The notes: a model not told the origin generated them from the letters alone. A DNA stretch of 64,000 nt from Rhizomys pruinosus (GCA_009823505.1 VZQC01006365.1:1330276-1394275), one strand, 5' to 3'; shown: positions 30,155 through 40,657, numbered from the stretch's first letter. Translations and numbers: made by a program.

Positions 30155-33100
30155 TTTAAGCATGTGATAGGACAGTGGACCATCAAGGTCATACAGTGGA
30201 GAATTGTGATGTGACAGACAGTGAACAATTTTGATGCAACAGTGGAGCATTGGAATAGGACAGCAGAGCATGTGATGCAAAAGTTGAGCATGTGGTGAGA
30301 CTGCCACAATTGTCTTACAGCAATGGTACATTTAAATTAAAAATTTAACACACCAGTGGAGCATTATGATAGGAAATGAAACCATTGTTAAGTTATAATG
30401 GAGTATTGTGATAGGATACTGGACCACTGTGATATAGAAATCATGAACTGTGATGACACAGTGGAGTATTTGATGGAAGAATAAATCATTGTAATGCAAC
30501 AATGGACCATCGGGAGCATTGACACGAGATATTGAAACACTGTGAACACTGGAGCACAGCAATGTGACAGGAAAGCATTGTAATTGGAGAGTGCACCATT
30601 TCGATGCAACAATGGAGCATTGTATGAGTTAGTAGAACATTCTACTGTGACAACTGATCATTGTGATGCAACAATGCAGCATTAAAATGAAAAAAACATT
30701 TTTATGGGAGAGTGGACCATTTTTATGTCAAAACAGCATTATCTTGAGACAGCAGAGCATTGTGATTGAAGAATGAACCATGTAATGCAACAATGGAGCA
30801 TTGAGCTGAGACAGGAGCATTGTGATGAGCCAAGAGAACATCATAATGTACCAATGGAGTATTGTGATAGGCCAGTGCAATATTTTGATGAAATAATAGA
30901 GCATTGGTAAGAGACAAATGATTATCATGATGTGACAGTGAAACATTGTGATGCAACAATTCAGCAATTTGATAGGAATTCAATGATGATTAAGATGCAA
31001 AAATGGAGCATTGTTATAAGACAGTGGACAATGGCAATGCAACATTGGATCAATTCTATGATGCAGGAGGATATTTTGCTGTAACAATGGTGCATTGTGA
31101 TGCTCCAATGGAAAGGTGATGTAAAATTGTGAGGGACCAATGTGATGCCACAATGTATCAGTGTGATGTGGGAACTGACCATTGTGATGGGACAGGTCAA
31201 AATTGTGTGTGAAAATTAAACATTGTGACAGAACAATGGATGATTTGGATGTAATCATAGAAGACCGAGATAGGTGAACATTGGATTGGACAGTTGACCA
31301 TTGTAGTGAAACAGTGAGGCATTGTTATAAGACAGTGGACCATTGTGATGCAAAAATGTAGCATTGTGCTGAGTATGTTGGCCCGCACCATTAATCCCAG
31401 CACTTGGGAGGCAGAGGCAGGCAGATCTCTGTCAGTTGAAGGCCAGCCTGGTCTTCATAGTGAGTTCTACATCAATTGGGGATACAGGGAGACATGGTCT
31501 CAAAAAAAATGGAGTAATGCTATTGTACAAAGGAGCATTGTGATGGGACAAGAGAACGTTGTGATGTAGAAATGAAGCATCCTGCTAGGAAGAACCATTG
31601 TGATGAAACAATGAAGTATTGTGTGAGACAATTATTGTGATGAGATAGTGGATCATTTTGTTACAACCATGGAGGGATGTGACAAGTTAGTGGACCATGG
31701 CAATGCTATAACAGGCAATTGTGATCAGTGAGGCAAAAAAGAGCATTGGGATGACACAGGAGAGGGTGGGAACAAGGAAGTGTTGCATGTGATGAGACGG
31801 GAATATTTTACTGAAACAATGGGACAATGTGATGTTCCAATGGAACCGTGATGTAAAATTACCCATTATGATGTAACAGTGGTGCCTTGTCCCAGGACAG
31901 TGGTGCATTGTGCTAGGACAATGGACCACTGTGTTACAATAATTTACCCCTGATAAGAGACAGGGGAGCATCGTCAGGGACAGTGTACTATTTTGTTTTA
32001 ATGAGAGAGTTGAACATTGAGATAGAAGATTTGACAATTTTGATGCAAAATGAAGCACTGTGATGAGACATGGGTGCATTGTGTTTGGACAATGGACAAT
32101 TGTGGGGCAACATTTGACCATTGTATGAGACAGTGGAGCATTCTCATGGGGTCTTAGACTATTGTGATGTAACAATGGAAACTGTAAGGAAACAGTAAAA
32201 AAATGTGATCTGATTAGACATTAGACCAATAGCATGCAACAATGGAACATTGTGATGGGACACTGGACCATCAGGATATGACAATGGAGCACTGTGATGA
32301 GACAGTGGACTATTAAAATGCAATAATAGACAACTGGAATAAGAAAGAAGAAGATGGTGATGGGACACTGGACCATTGTGATGCAGCAAAAGAGCATTGT
32401 GATGAGACTATAAAGCCTTCAGATGGTAGAGTGGACCATTTTTATACAACACTACGCAACTGTGATTATATAGTGAACCACATTGGCTTAACAATGGAAC
32501 ACTGTGATGAGACAATAAGCCATTGAAATGGGACAATGGATCTTTGTTCATTATGTAACAATGCAGCATCATGACAAGCGAGTGGACCATTGTGATGTAA
32601 CATTATGACAGCAGAGTGGACCATTGTGATGCAACACTGTGACAGGAGAGTGGACCATTTTGATAAGACAGTGGAGCATTCTGATAGGAGAGTAGATCAT
32701 TGAGATGCAACAATTGAGCATTGTGATTAGATTGGGGAGCTCTCTAAGGGAAGAATGGTTCATTGTGATGCAACAGTGTGCCATAGTCAGACAGCGGAGC
32801 ATTCTGATGGGCAATGGACGGTGGTGACGCAAAACTGCAGGACTGTGGTAAGACAGTTGAACACTGTGATTGTAAATTGGACCAATGTGATGGAAAATGG
32901 AGCATTATGATGAGACAGAGGAGACAGATGGGAAGCAGACAATGTGATGCAAGAATGGAACATTGATATGAGAGAGGGGAAGATGGTGATGGGAGAGAGA
33001 AACAGTGATGCAACAATCAAGTATTGTGATAGGATAGAGGACCATTGTAACAAAACAACTGAGCATTGTTGTTAAATAATTGTGTTTTGTGATAGAACAG

Positions 33101-33763
33101 TGGGCCACTCAAACAATGAAGAAGTGTGATATGATATAAGATCATTGGGATACAAAAACTGAGTATTATGATAGGATAGTGGGATATTTGAATGCAAAAA
33201 TGGAGCATTATCATGAGGCAAGGGACCATTTTGAAAGGAAGATGGCCAATTGTGATGGGAGTGTGGAGCAATGTAGCTGAATACTGGACACTTACCATTA
33301 ACAATAAAACACTGTGATAAGACAGTTGAGTATTATAATACAACAATGAAGTTCTGGGATGTGAGAGGTGAGAATTGTGATTATACTGTGGAGGAAAGTG
33401 ACATAGATTTGTAATGAGACATGGGAGCATTGTGATGCAACAATGCTGCTTGGTGATGACACAGTGGACTATTGTAATGGGACACTGGAGCATTGTAATG
33501 AAACAATGGACCAATGTGGACTTCCCAGAAGTCCATTGGACTTCTAGGAAGCAACAATGGAGCATTTATAATGAGACAGAAGAGCATTTTGTTATGAATG
33601 GAGCACTGTGATGAAAATACTGAGCACAGGTATGAGAAATGTGAACATTGTGATGTAACAGTGGAGCATTTCATGAGACACTGAATCATTCTGATGGGAA
33701 TATGGAACATTATGGTTCAAGAATGGAACAGTTTGATGATAGCGCAGAGCATTGTGATGGTGG
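30155..33763. repeat. 3.6-kb minisatellite of 21-bp units (42-bp dimers)
   Basis: Units alternate between TGGACCATTGTGATGCAACAA and the sister form TGGAGCATTGTGATGAGACAG. I checked ten consecutive 21-base steps from 32,245 to 32,455 without a register slip, although individual units differ by up to half their bases. Allowing for an inserted B1 this is about 165 units. Divergence is spread evenly, so the array is old and not recently homogenised. Adjacent units create the inverted pair ACAATG-GAG-CATTGT, and units internally give CCATTGT-GATGC-AACAATGG. Because 21 is divisible by three and the units lack stops in most frames, spurious His/Asn-rich open frames of 60-182 codons occur on the minus strand. 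Confidence 0.93.
31366..31508 (+). mobile_element. B1 SINE inside the minisatellite
   Basis: GAGTATGTTGGCCCGCACCA, AATCCCAGCACTTGGGAGG and GGAGACATGGTCTC. It inserted after the array formed, since 21-bp units resume on both sides. Confidence 0.92.
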
Positions 33764-34362
33764 GGAGGGAGCTTGGTCTATCTGGTCACTCCCAAACCGG
33801 CCTTCCCCCTCGAGTTGATTCGAAGAAATTTGTCCTTCAGTAGAGAAATTACGTTTCACCTGCTGTTCATATTGATCTTTTAAAAAGGCATATTTTTGAG
33901 TAATATAAAATTGGGGGCAGACTGTCTCCTGGGCTACTGCTAGGGGGTCACGTCTCTGAGGCCTTCTGGGCAGGATCGCCCTTTGCCTTTGGAGCTGGGA
34001 CCAGAGGGTCGTGTTTGGGTTGGTGCCTATGCAGCTTTGTGTGGGCTGGCTGGAAGTCACTCAGGCAGGTACCGGGGTGTGGGCTAGATCAGGCATATAC
34101 CCTCCCCTGCCACTGCTGGAAATTGGTGAGAATCCAAGTGGACTTTTTTTTGGAGAACCTTCAGAACAAGAAGAGAAGAGTGACTTAGGCTTCCAATATC
34201 CAATATATAAACAAAATTGAAAGCCTGAAACCTAGACAATTCAATACTCCATAAACAAGGAAGAGGAAAGGGGGAAAAAAAGCATCTGAAGGAGGAAAGC
34301 AAAACCATCTGCTAACATAGTGAAAAGGCATTTGTGATCTGAACCACAAAAGGGAAGCCCAC
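33764..34362 (+). promoter_or_regulatory. L1 5' UTR, second type
   Basis: The 200 bp before ORF1 matches the other L1 (CAATATATAAACAAAATTG), but the upstream 350 bp (GGGAGCTTGGTCTATCTGG... GGGCAGACTGTCTCCTGGGC) is unrelated to the 175-bp monomers at 27.4-27.8 kb. This indicates promoter replacement between L1 subfamilies. Confidence 0.65.
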
Positions 34363-34906
34363 ATGCCAGGGGCACGACGACGAAGGGACAACATGGGAAA
34401 GGCACAGGATAATCCCGCACCAGGCTCTACCAAACCTGTAGGAGATAGCTACAATGGGATCCCCTTAGAGGAGACCCAAGGAACAGATCTTAGAGGAATA
34501 ATTGCAGACCTACTCAGAGAAATTAAAAAAAAAAAAGAAGAAGAAGAATTCAGAGAACTGAAGAGAGAGAATGAAAAACTCAGAAAGGACCTAGAGGGAT
34601 ACAATGACAAACTTCAGAAAGAACTAAAGGAACAGATTGACAAACTCCAGAAAGAACTAGAGGGAGAAAAAAACAAACTCTGAAAGGAAGTAGAAACACT
34701 GAAAAAGGAAGCCAACAAATGAAATAAGGAGCACCAAGAAGAGATCAAGAAGTTCAAAACGGAAATGGAAATACTAAAGAAAACACAGGATGAAATGAAA
34801 AAGGAATTACAACACTCATCCAATCAAGAAGAAAGGAAAGGAAAAAGCCTCAGAAGTAGAATAGAGGAAGCAGAACAAAGAATATCAGATCTGGAAGATA
34901 ACACAG

Positions 34907-34966
<60 letters not shown>

Positions 34967-35685
34967 TGGAACAACCAGGAATGTAGGGGCCCGAGGAAAA
35001 GATCAAAACCTCGGCAGAGAGGAAGAAAGAGGAAAACGGAAAGAGAACGAGAAGCGCAAAGAGAGAGGGAGGGAGCAGAGCTGCAAACAGAAGGAAGAGA
35101 GGAAAGTGCCCAAACTGAACAAGAGACAAAACCCAGACAAATGTTGTGGGGGTGTTTGGTGACAAGAAGCACAGAGGACGAAACTTCTGAAAGCCAGACA
35201 GAAGGAAAGGCCCCATGCATCCCTCAGTAAAAGACTAGGCTGCCAAAACAACGACCAAAATGGCGGATGGGGGTACAAAAGAAAAAAATAAACAAGGCAC
35301 AGAGCAAAAGGGAAACCCAGGCAAAGTCCTAATGACTCTTGCACAAACATGCAAGCACGAAAACACCCGGAGCAAACGGTATTCCCAGTGTTAACGGACG
35401 ATGGATGCCACACCCAGATTCGTGACCCAGCCAACAATGTCGACTTAGTTGACGGGCGAGGCGGAACCCCCTCTTCCAGGCCATTAAAACGATGATGGGC
35501 ATACATGTCTGGACAAAACCAACTGCGGCAGTAAAAAGACGGAAGCAAGCATAAGGGAAGAAGCGAGGAGCAAACAAATCCGCAAACATCCGAGGGAAAA
35601 GAAACGAAGAACTAACAGAACAGGGAGGAGCAAAAGCAGGCGGGGGAAGGCCAAATGGAGAAGAAAAGGTGAAAAGGAAGCAACA
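34363..35685 (+). pseudogene. L1 ORF1 with expanded A run and error-like 3' half
   Basis: Starts ATGCCAGGGGCACGACGACG and encodes a long Glu/Lys coiled coil (heptads to about 34,900; in-frame stop at 34,681). A 58-base A run (34,907-34,964) replaces the normal few bases. From 34,965 to 35,690 the sequence is clearly homologous to the RNA-recognition and C-terminal domains of the other L1 ORF1s but carries dense scattered substitutions and single-base indels, enriched for gains of C and G. Homology becomes clean again at about 35,690. Confidence 0.8.
34907..34964 (+). repeat. Poly(A) run, 58 bases
   Basis: Uninterrupted A in the middle of an L1 coding region, where the homologous copy at 26.4 kb has no such run. 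Confidence 0.97.
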
Positions 35686-35689
35686 TCCA

Positions 35690-36792
35690 TCTTTCAATTA
35701 TAACCTTAAATATTAATGGGCTAAACTCCCCAATCAAAAGGCATAGACTGGGAGAATGGATTAGGAAACAAAACCCATCTATATGCTGTCTACAAGAAAC
35801 CCATCTCAATTTCAAGGATAGGCACCAACTTAAGGTGAAGGGATGGAAGAAAGTATTCCAAGCAAATGGTACCAAAAAGAAAGTGGGTGTGGCTATTCTA
35901 ATATCAGACAAAATAGACTTCAAAGCAAAAGAAATCAAAAGAGACAAAGAGGGCCATTACATCTTTATTAAAGGAACAATTGACAATGAAGATCTCACAA
36001 TCATGAATATATACGCACCAAACACCGGTGCACCAAACATTATAAAGACAATCCTTCAGGATCTCAAGGCACAGATTAACACCAGCACACTAATAGTAGG
36101 GGACTTCAATACCCCATTAAGGCCCCTAGACAGATCAAAATGACAAAAGATAAACAGAGAAACATCTGAACTAAATGCCACAATACACCAAATGGACCTC
36201 ACAGACATCTGTTGAATATTTCACCCAAACACCAGAGAACACACTTTCTACTCAGCACCTCACTGAACATTCTCCAAAATAGACCATATACTGGGACACA
36301 GAAAAAAACTCAACAAATATAAAAAGATTGAAATAATCTCATGCATTCTATCAGACCACAGTGTGATAAAACTCAATATCAACACCAGGATAAACCCCAC
36401 AACCTACAGGAACACATGGAGACTAAACAACACTCTCCTGAATAATGAATGGGTCAAGGAAGAAATAAAGAAAGAAATAAGAACATTCCTGGAACTGAAT
36501 GACAATGATAAAACAACACAGTAAAATCTGTGGGACACTTTAAAAGCAGTCCTAAGAGGGAAGTTTATAGCTCTAAGTGCCTACATTAAAGAAACAGAAA
36601 GAGCACAAGTGAATGATCTAACACTGCAGCTAAAAATACTTGAGAAACAACAACAAAAGAACCCTAAACAGAGCAGACAAGAAGAAATAACAAAAATCAG
36701 AGCAGAGATCAATGAAATAGAAACAAAGAAAACCATACAAAAAAAATATCAATGAATCCAAAAGTTGGTTCTTTGAGAGAATAAACACTACC
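35690..36792 (+). pseudogene. L1 ORF2 5' part (endonuclease), truncated
   Basis: The endonuclease domain is well preserved (102-codon frame 35,835-36,143 with the GVAILISDKIDFKAK block and the GDFNTPL active-site-type motif). It then continues through several stops to the start of the RT region and ends abruptly at 36,792. Confidence 0.88.
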
Positions 36793-36852
36793 AGGTCCGG
36801 CTTAACTTCATATGCTAATCAAAACCTGGTTTTCATTGTCTTTACTTAAAAT

Positions 36853-37056
36853 TTTTTTTAATTTTTAAAAATTTTATTTATTATTCTTTATGTGTATGAA
36901 TATAATGTCTGCATGTAGATTGGTGCACCTGTGTGGTGCAATGCCTCGGAGGTCAGAAGAGGGCGTCGGATTCCGCCATGTGAGTGCTGGGAATCGAACC
37001 CAGGTCCTCTGCAAGAGCAGTGGGTGCTCTTAACCACTGAGCCATCTCTCCAGCCC
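36853..37056 (-). mobile_element. B3-type SINE with internal deletion
   Basis: TTTATGTGTATGAATATAATG to CCATCTCTCCAGCCC, lacking the central CCTGGAACTGGAGTTA portion. Confidence 0.92.
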
Positions 37057-37269
37057 TTTAATTTTTTTTTTATCTGTACGAGTGTTTTGCCTGCATGTAT
37101 GTAAGTGTGCCTATGTCATGCAGTGCCTGCACAGGCCAGAAGAGGGCATTGGATCCTCTGGAACTGGAGTTAAGGATGGTTGTTAGCTGCCAGTAGGGTG
37201 CTGGGAACCAAACTCCATTCTCTGAAAGAGCAGCCAGTGCTCTTTACCACTGATCCATCACTCCAGCCC
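37057..37269 (-). mobile_element. Old B3-type SINE
   Basis: ATCTGTACGAGTGTTTTGCC, GGAACTGGAGTTAAGG and GATCCATCACTCCAGCCC. It abuts the younger SINE to the left, which lies against its tail. Confidence 0.88.
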
Positions 37270-37870
37270 TCAAAAAGTGTTTTAAACACCTGAAAGCCCT
37301 ATTATGAACATAAACTACGGTAATAAAGAAAATGGACATGTGGAGCTCAGCTGGCCCTGCCCGAGGAGACGCCTTTGCTACCATCATTGCTGCAGACCTT
37401 CTTTATGAGCATGAGCCTAGACTCGAGCCTGCTGGGCTGAGCTCTTCATGTCTGGAGGCTGGCTTCCTGCAGTCTCCTGGGCTTTGCCCGCTTCCCATTC
37501 CCCGCAAGCTTGGTGGGGGAGAAAGCCTGGCAGAACTATAGAGGATGAGATGGTTCATCTTACCAAGAAGATAGACGAGAGTGAGCAGAACAGAACCCTG
37601 CTGAAGCATTGGGTTTGCTGAAAGAGCTAAAAATTATTCTCTCTAGCCTGGAATTATTACATTCAGAATGTCCGTTAATACTGTGTGCAAGCAGAGTACA
37701 GATGAAGAAACTACATCTTCAGCAAAGCTCTTATCAAATCCTGGAAAAATGTTATTGGGTGAACTGATAAAAAAAAAAGGGTGGGGGTGGGGGTGGGGGA
37801 TGGGGCAAAGGTCTGTGGTTTCTCTGCAGAAGAGCCTTGAAGCAAGAGATAAAAAGTAGTTCCTGTGACA
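37270..37870 (+). other. Unclassified stretch, possible old retrocopy
   Basis: Moderate GC, no SINE or L1 signature, a 69-codon frame from 37,332 and then, in other frames, two protein-like segments (near 37,540-37,620 and 37,668-37,770) before an A/G-rich end at about 37,768-37,800. The pattern could be a decayed processed pseudogene with its poly(A), but I do not recognise the parent. Confidence 0.25.
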
Positions 37871-37883
37871 GGATAAGATAGAG

Positions 37884-38320
37884 GCTGAGGATGTAGCTCA
37901 GTTGGTAGGGTGTTTGCGTAGCCTGCAGTGGGTTTGCTCCCCAGCACTGCATAAACCGGGCATGGTGGGATACTCCTGTAATCCCAGCACTCAGGAGGTA
38001 GAGGCAGAAGGATCAGGAGTTCAAGGTCAATTTCTTTTTAAATTTTTATTTATTTATTATTTTATATGTGTATGAATGTACTGTCTTCGTGTACGTTTGA
38101 GCACCTGTGTCGTGCAATGCCACAGAGGTCAGAAGAGGGCTCTGGAGTTAAAGACAGTTCTTAGCCTCCATGTGGGGGCTGGGAATCGAACCCGGGTCCT
38201 CTGCAAAAGCAGTCGGTGCTCTTAACCACTGAGCCATCTCTCCAGCCCCAAGGTCAACTTCTACTACACAGCAAGTCTGAGGCCATCCTGGGTTACCGGC
38301 CTGAAAACCACGTCAAAACA
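37884..38320 (+). mobile_element. B4 SINE (ID+B1 composite), split by a B3-type SINE
   Basis: ID part (GAGGATGTAGCTCAGTTGG... TTTGCTCCCCAGCACTGC) is followed by B1 part (CCGGGCATGGTGGGATAC... GAGTTCAAGGTCAA). The B1 part resumes at 38,249 (AAGGTCAACTTCTAC... GAGGCCATCCTGGGTTAC). Confidence 0.88.
38037..38248 (-). mobile_element. B3-type SINE inside the B4
   Basis: Target-site duplication CAAGGTCAA.TTCT at 38,022-38,036 and 38,249-38,262. Lacks part of the centre (GGATTCCCCTGGAA). Confidence 0.93.
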
Positions 38321-38415
38321 AAGGAAGGAAGGGGAAGGGGAAGAGAAAGGGAAAGAGGAAGGAAAACAAGAGGAAATGGAAGATGGGGAAGGGGAAGGAA
38401 GGAAAGAAGAAAGTA
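38320..38415 (+). repeat. (GGAA/GAAG)n polypurine tract
   Basis: Imperfect GGAAG/AGGAA repeats grown from the B4 tail; pure purine for most of its length. Confidence 0.9.
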
Positions 38416-38655
38416 ACAAAAGAAGATAGATACAAGTGCTGCAGATACTAGTGTCTGTTCTTGGGGTGTCAAGTGCTTCTGATTCCATGTGCCTTAAAGA
38501 GTAGAGAGATGCTGCTGCTCTAAATAGAGGGCTGTGTTGCTGTTGTAGCTGATGAGGAAGAACCAGAACCCCCGAGGAAGATATATAGCAAGAATTAAGG
38601 GATGTAAACATGAAGTATAAAAACAGATATCAGATCCTGAAGACACAAAGACTCC

Positions 38656-38960
38656 AAAGGCAGGGGAGATGGCTCACGGTCAAGTACTTGCTACACAAGC
38701 ATGATGGCCTGAGTTCAGATCGACAGCACTCCCATAGAAACCAGCACAGTAGTAGTAGTGTATGCCTAGAATCTTAGCACTTGAGAGATAGAGACAGAGA
38801 CAGAGACAGAGAGATCCCTGGGGTTTGCTGCTCAGCCAGTCTACCTGAGTCGGCAAGGTCAAATGTCAGTGAGACACCTCATCCCATAAAGTGAGGTGGA
38901 GATTTGACCTCAACGCGCACATGCACACAGGCACGTGCACTACACACACATGGGCACATA
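38656..38960 (+). mobile_element. B4-type composite SINE
   Basis: AGGGGAGATGGCTCACGGTC head, CTGAGTTCAGATCGACAGCAC, then a B1-like middle (TGCCTAGAATCTTAGCACTT), a (GACAGA)n run and an ACACACA tail. Confidence 0.65.
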
Positions 38961-39111
38961 AACCAACATACACACAGATGTAAAGAATCCAAATGTCAGG
39001 GAAAATTCACTGTGTGGGAAGATTCCTCCTGAGGTACTGCTAGCGCGACAGCAGAGGAAATGATTAGGAATGAGCTGAAAGATGTGGGAAGGCGACCAAA
39101 GCAGCCATCTG

Positions 39112-39235
39112 GGATGGTTAATCTTCATTGTTAACCTGACTGGATTCAGAGTCAGCTAGGAAATGTGAGGGACATGTCTCTGTGTACCTGTGAGGGGCTT
39201 CTGGAGGAAGTTAACTGAAGAGGAAAGACAACTCT
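39112..39235 (+). repeat. Left part of an interspersed repeat split by an LTR
   Basis: GGGATGGTTAATCTTCATTG and CTGACTGGATTCAGAGTCAG form the left end. The likely right end is at about 40,180-40,570 (GGCATTGTTGGACTCCCCAA... CTAGAGAATCCCGACTACC). Confidence 0.5.
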
Positions 39236-39261
39236 TTGTGTGTGTGTGTGGCGGGGGGGTT
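39235..39261. repeat. (TG)n plus G run
   Basis: TGTGTGTGTGTGTG followed by GCGGGGGGG at the LTR edge. Confidence 0.9.
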
Positions 39262-39925
39262 CGCCGCCGAGGTTTGTGGCAGGGCCCACTTAATCCCAGG
39301 ACGACCCATGTGGAAAACACTCACAGGAAAGCACACCACGTGGACGCATGTTGAGGTTCAAATGTAGAGAGAGCTTTTATTGCAAAATGTCTGGTTATAT
39401 AGCGGTTGTGACTCAGTTCACAGGGCCGAATCCTAAACCTTTTCGTCACTACACCCCACCCCATGGGTGTGGCCAAGGAGGTCCCATTGGCTTAGAATGC
39501 TATCCATCTTAAGTTTTCCCACATCTCACTCTTTTAATTTATTTTTTTAATTTTTATTTATTTACGTGTATGAATGTACTGCCTGCATGTAGGTTTGTGC
39601 GCCCATGTCGAGCAATGCCGCGGAGGTCAGAAGAGGGTGTCTGATTCCCCTGGAACTGGAGTTCTCCTGGAATTGGAGTTACAGACGGTTCTTAGCCGCC
39701 ATGTGGGTGCTGGGGATCGAACCCAGGTCCTCTGCAAGAGCAGTTGGCGCTCTTAACCGCTAGGCCATCTCTCCAGCCCCATTTTCTTTTTCTGAGAGGC
39801 AAGGGAGCCCATGGGTGAGGCTAACAACCGAAAGGAACCAGAATTTTGAATAGCCAGCTTCTCAAGCCTGTTTTGATTGCTAGGCAGTGGGGGGGCAGGT
39901 CAGACCTGAAACTTTATTTTCACAC
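39262..39925 (-). mobile_element. Antisense LTR
   Basis: On the minus strand: TATA box CTATATAACC (about 39,400), then GCAATAAAAG polyadenylation signal (about 39,380) and a 110-bp U5 ending in the CpG-rich AACCTCGGCGGCGAAC. U3 contains TGACTCAG (an AP-1-like site, minus strand about 39,410) and CCAATGGGA. A B3-type SINE sits in U3. Family not identified. Confidence 0.65.
39535..39780 (-). mobile_element. B3-type SINE (long form) in LTR U3
   Basis: TTATTTACGTGTATGAATG to CCATCTCTCCAGCCCC; 17-bp duplication present; A box intact. Confidence 0.95.
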
Positions 39926-40180
39926 TGAGGCCAATTAATATCCAAAAATCCAACCATGAAGTGAACCAATTATTAAGCATAAGCAATGAATGTAAGTAAC
40001 ATTCATGTAAAACCAATTAGCAAGTATCTCTGTCCAAATTTTGAAACAATCCAAGGTTCCCATAGTCCAATTGGAGAAGCCTGTATGCACAAGCATGTTG
40101 ATCAAATAAGAGTCCAGTCTATATTGCTGTAGTCTCACGATTCACCCCAATCTCTCCGCAGCCTTTACATTCTACCATTG
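39926..40180 (-). mobile_element. Fragment of the 1.16-kb retroposon family
   Basis: AGCAAGTATCTCTGTCCAAA, TTCCCATAGTCCAATTGG, GTATGCACAAGCATGTTGAT and CAATCTCTCCGCAGCC align with 14,540-14,700. Confidence 0.75.
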
Positions 40181-40570
40181 AGTAAGTTGGGATGCCCCAT
40201 GGGAAAAGGATGGAGATAAAGAAGTGAGCACTGGTGTGCAAGCTCCATTCTCCTAGAGAGAGTGTGTCTGCTGCCACCCATCACTATAGGGCATCAGATT
40301 CCAGCTTCTGAAGTCTTTCAACCTGCACTTAACACTAGGGTCTCAATGCTAGACTGGCCTTCAGTGTTAGCCTGGAGTCCTGAGGCATCCAGCTTGTAAA
40401 ACTGAGCAGCTACTGAGTTCTCAGTCTCTCCAGCAGGCAGGCATTGTTGGACTCCCCAACCCTTACTGTGTAAGCCAATCTAACAAAGCCACTGTTACAT
40501 ATAATAGAATGTGTGCACATGTGTGTGTGTGCACTGTTCCTCTAGAGAATCCCGACTACCACAGCATCAG
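40180..40570 (+). repeat. Right part of the split interspersed repeat
   Basis: CTGAGCAGCTACTGAGTTCTC, CATTGTTGGACTCCCCAAC and TGTAAGCCAATCTAACAAA, with a short (TG)n at about 40,518, ending ACTACCACAG. Confidence 0.45.
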
Positions 40571-40657
40571 ATAGCCAGATCTCATACTGAAGTTGTTCAA
40601 AATAGGCCTATGTAAGAAAGTGAAAATCCACAGTGTCAATGAAATGATGACATTTGT

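Larger units (their letters stand above)
33764..36792 (+). mobile_element. 5' part of a sense L1
   Basis: 5' UTR (33,764-34,362), ORF1 (34,363 to about 35,685) and the first third of ORF2 (from about 35,690) in order. The copy breaks off at 36,792 inside ORF2 (after CTTTGAGAGAATAAAC), with no 3' UTR or poly(A). Either a later deletion removed the rest or the break is an assembly join. Confidence 0.88.

Noticed and set aside
30119..33710. Long His/Asn/Ser-rich minus-strand open frames (up to 182 codons) that look like a repeat protein
   Set aside because: They follow from the 21-bp unit: 21 is a multiple of three and the units lack stops in most frames on both strands. Frames shift and overlap, and there is no start context or conserved register.
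30155..33763. CRISPR-like array
   Set aside because: There are no unique spacers: the 21-bp units are contiguous, and the host is a mammal.
34363..34986. Lys/Glu-rich coiled-coil protein ending in poly-Lys
   Set aside because: It is L1 ORF1 running into an expanded A run, not a host gene.
35003..35548. 181-codon minus-strand open frame
   Set aside because: It lies antisense to the error-like L1 ORF1 block. The extra C/G bases remove stops by chance.
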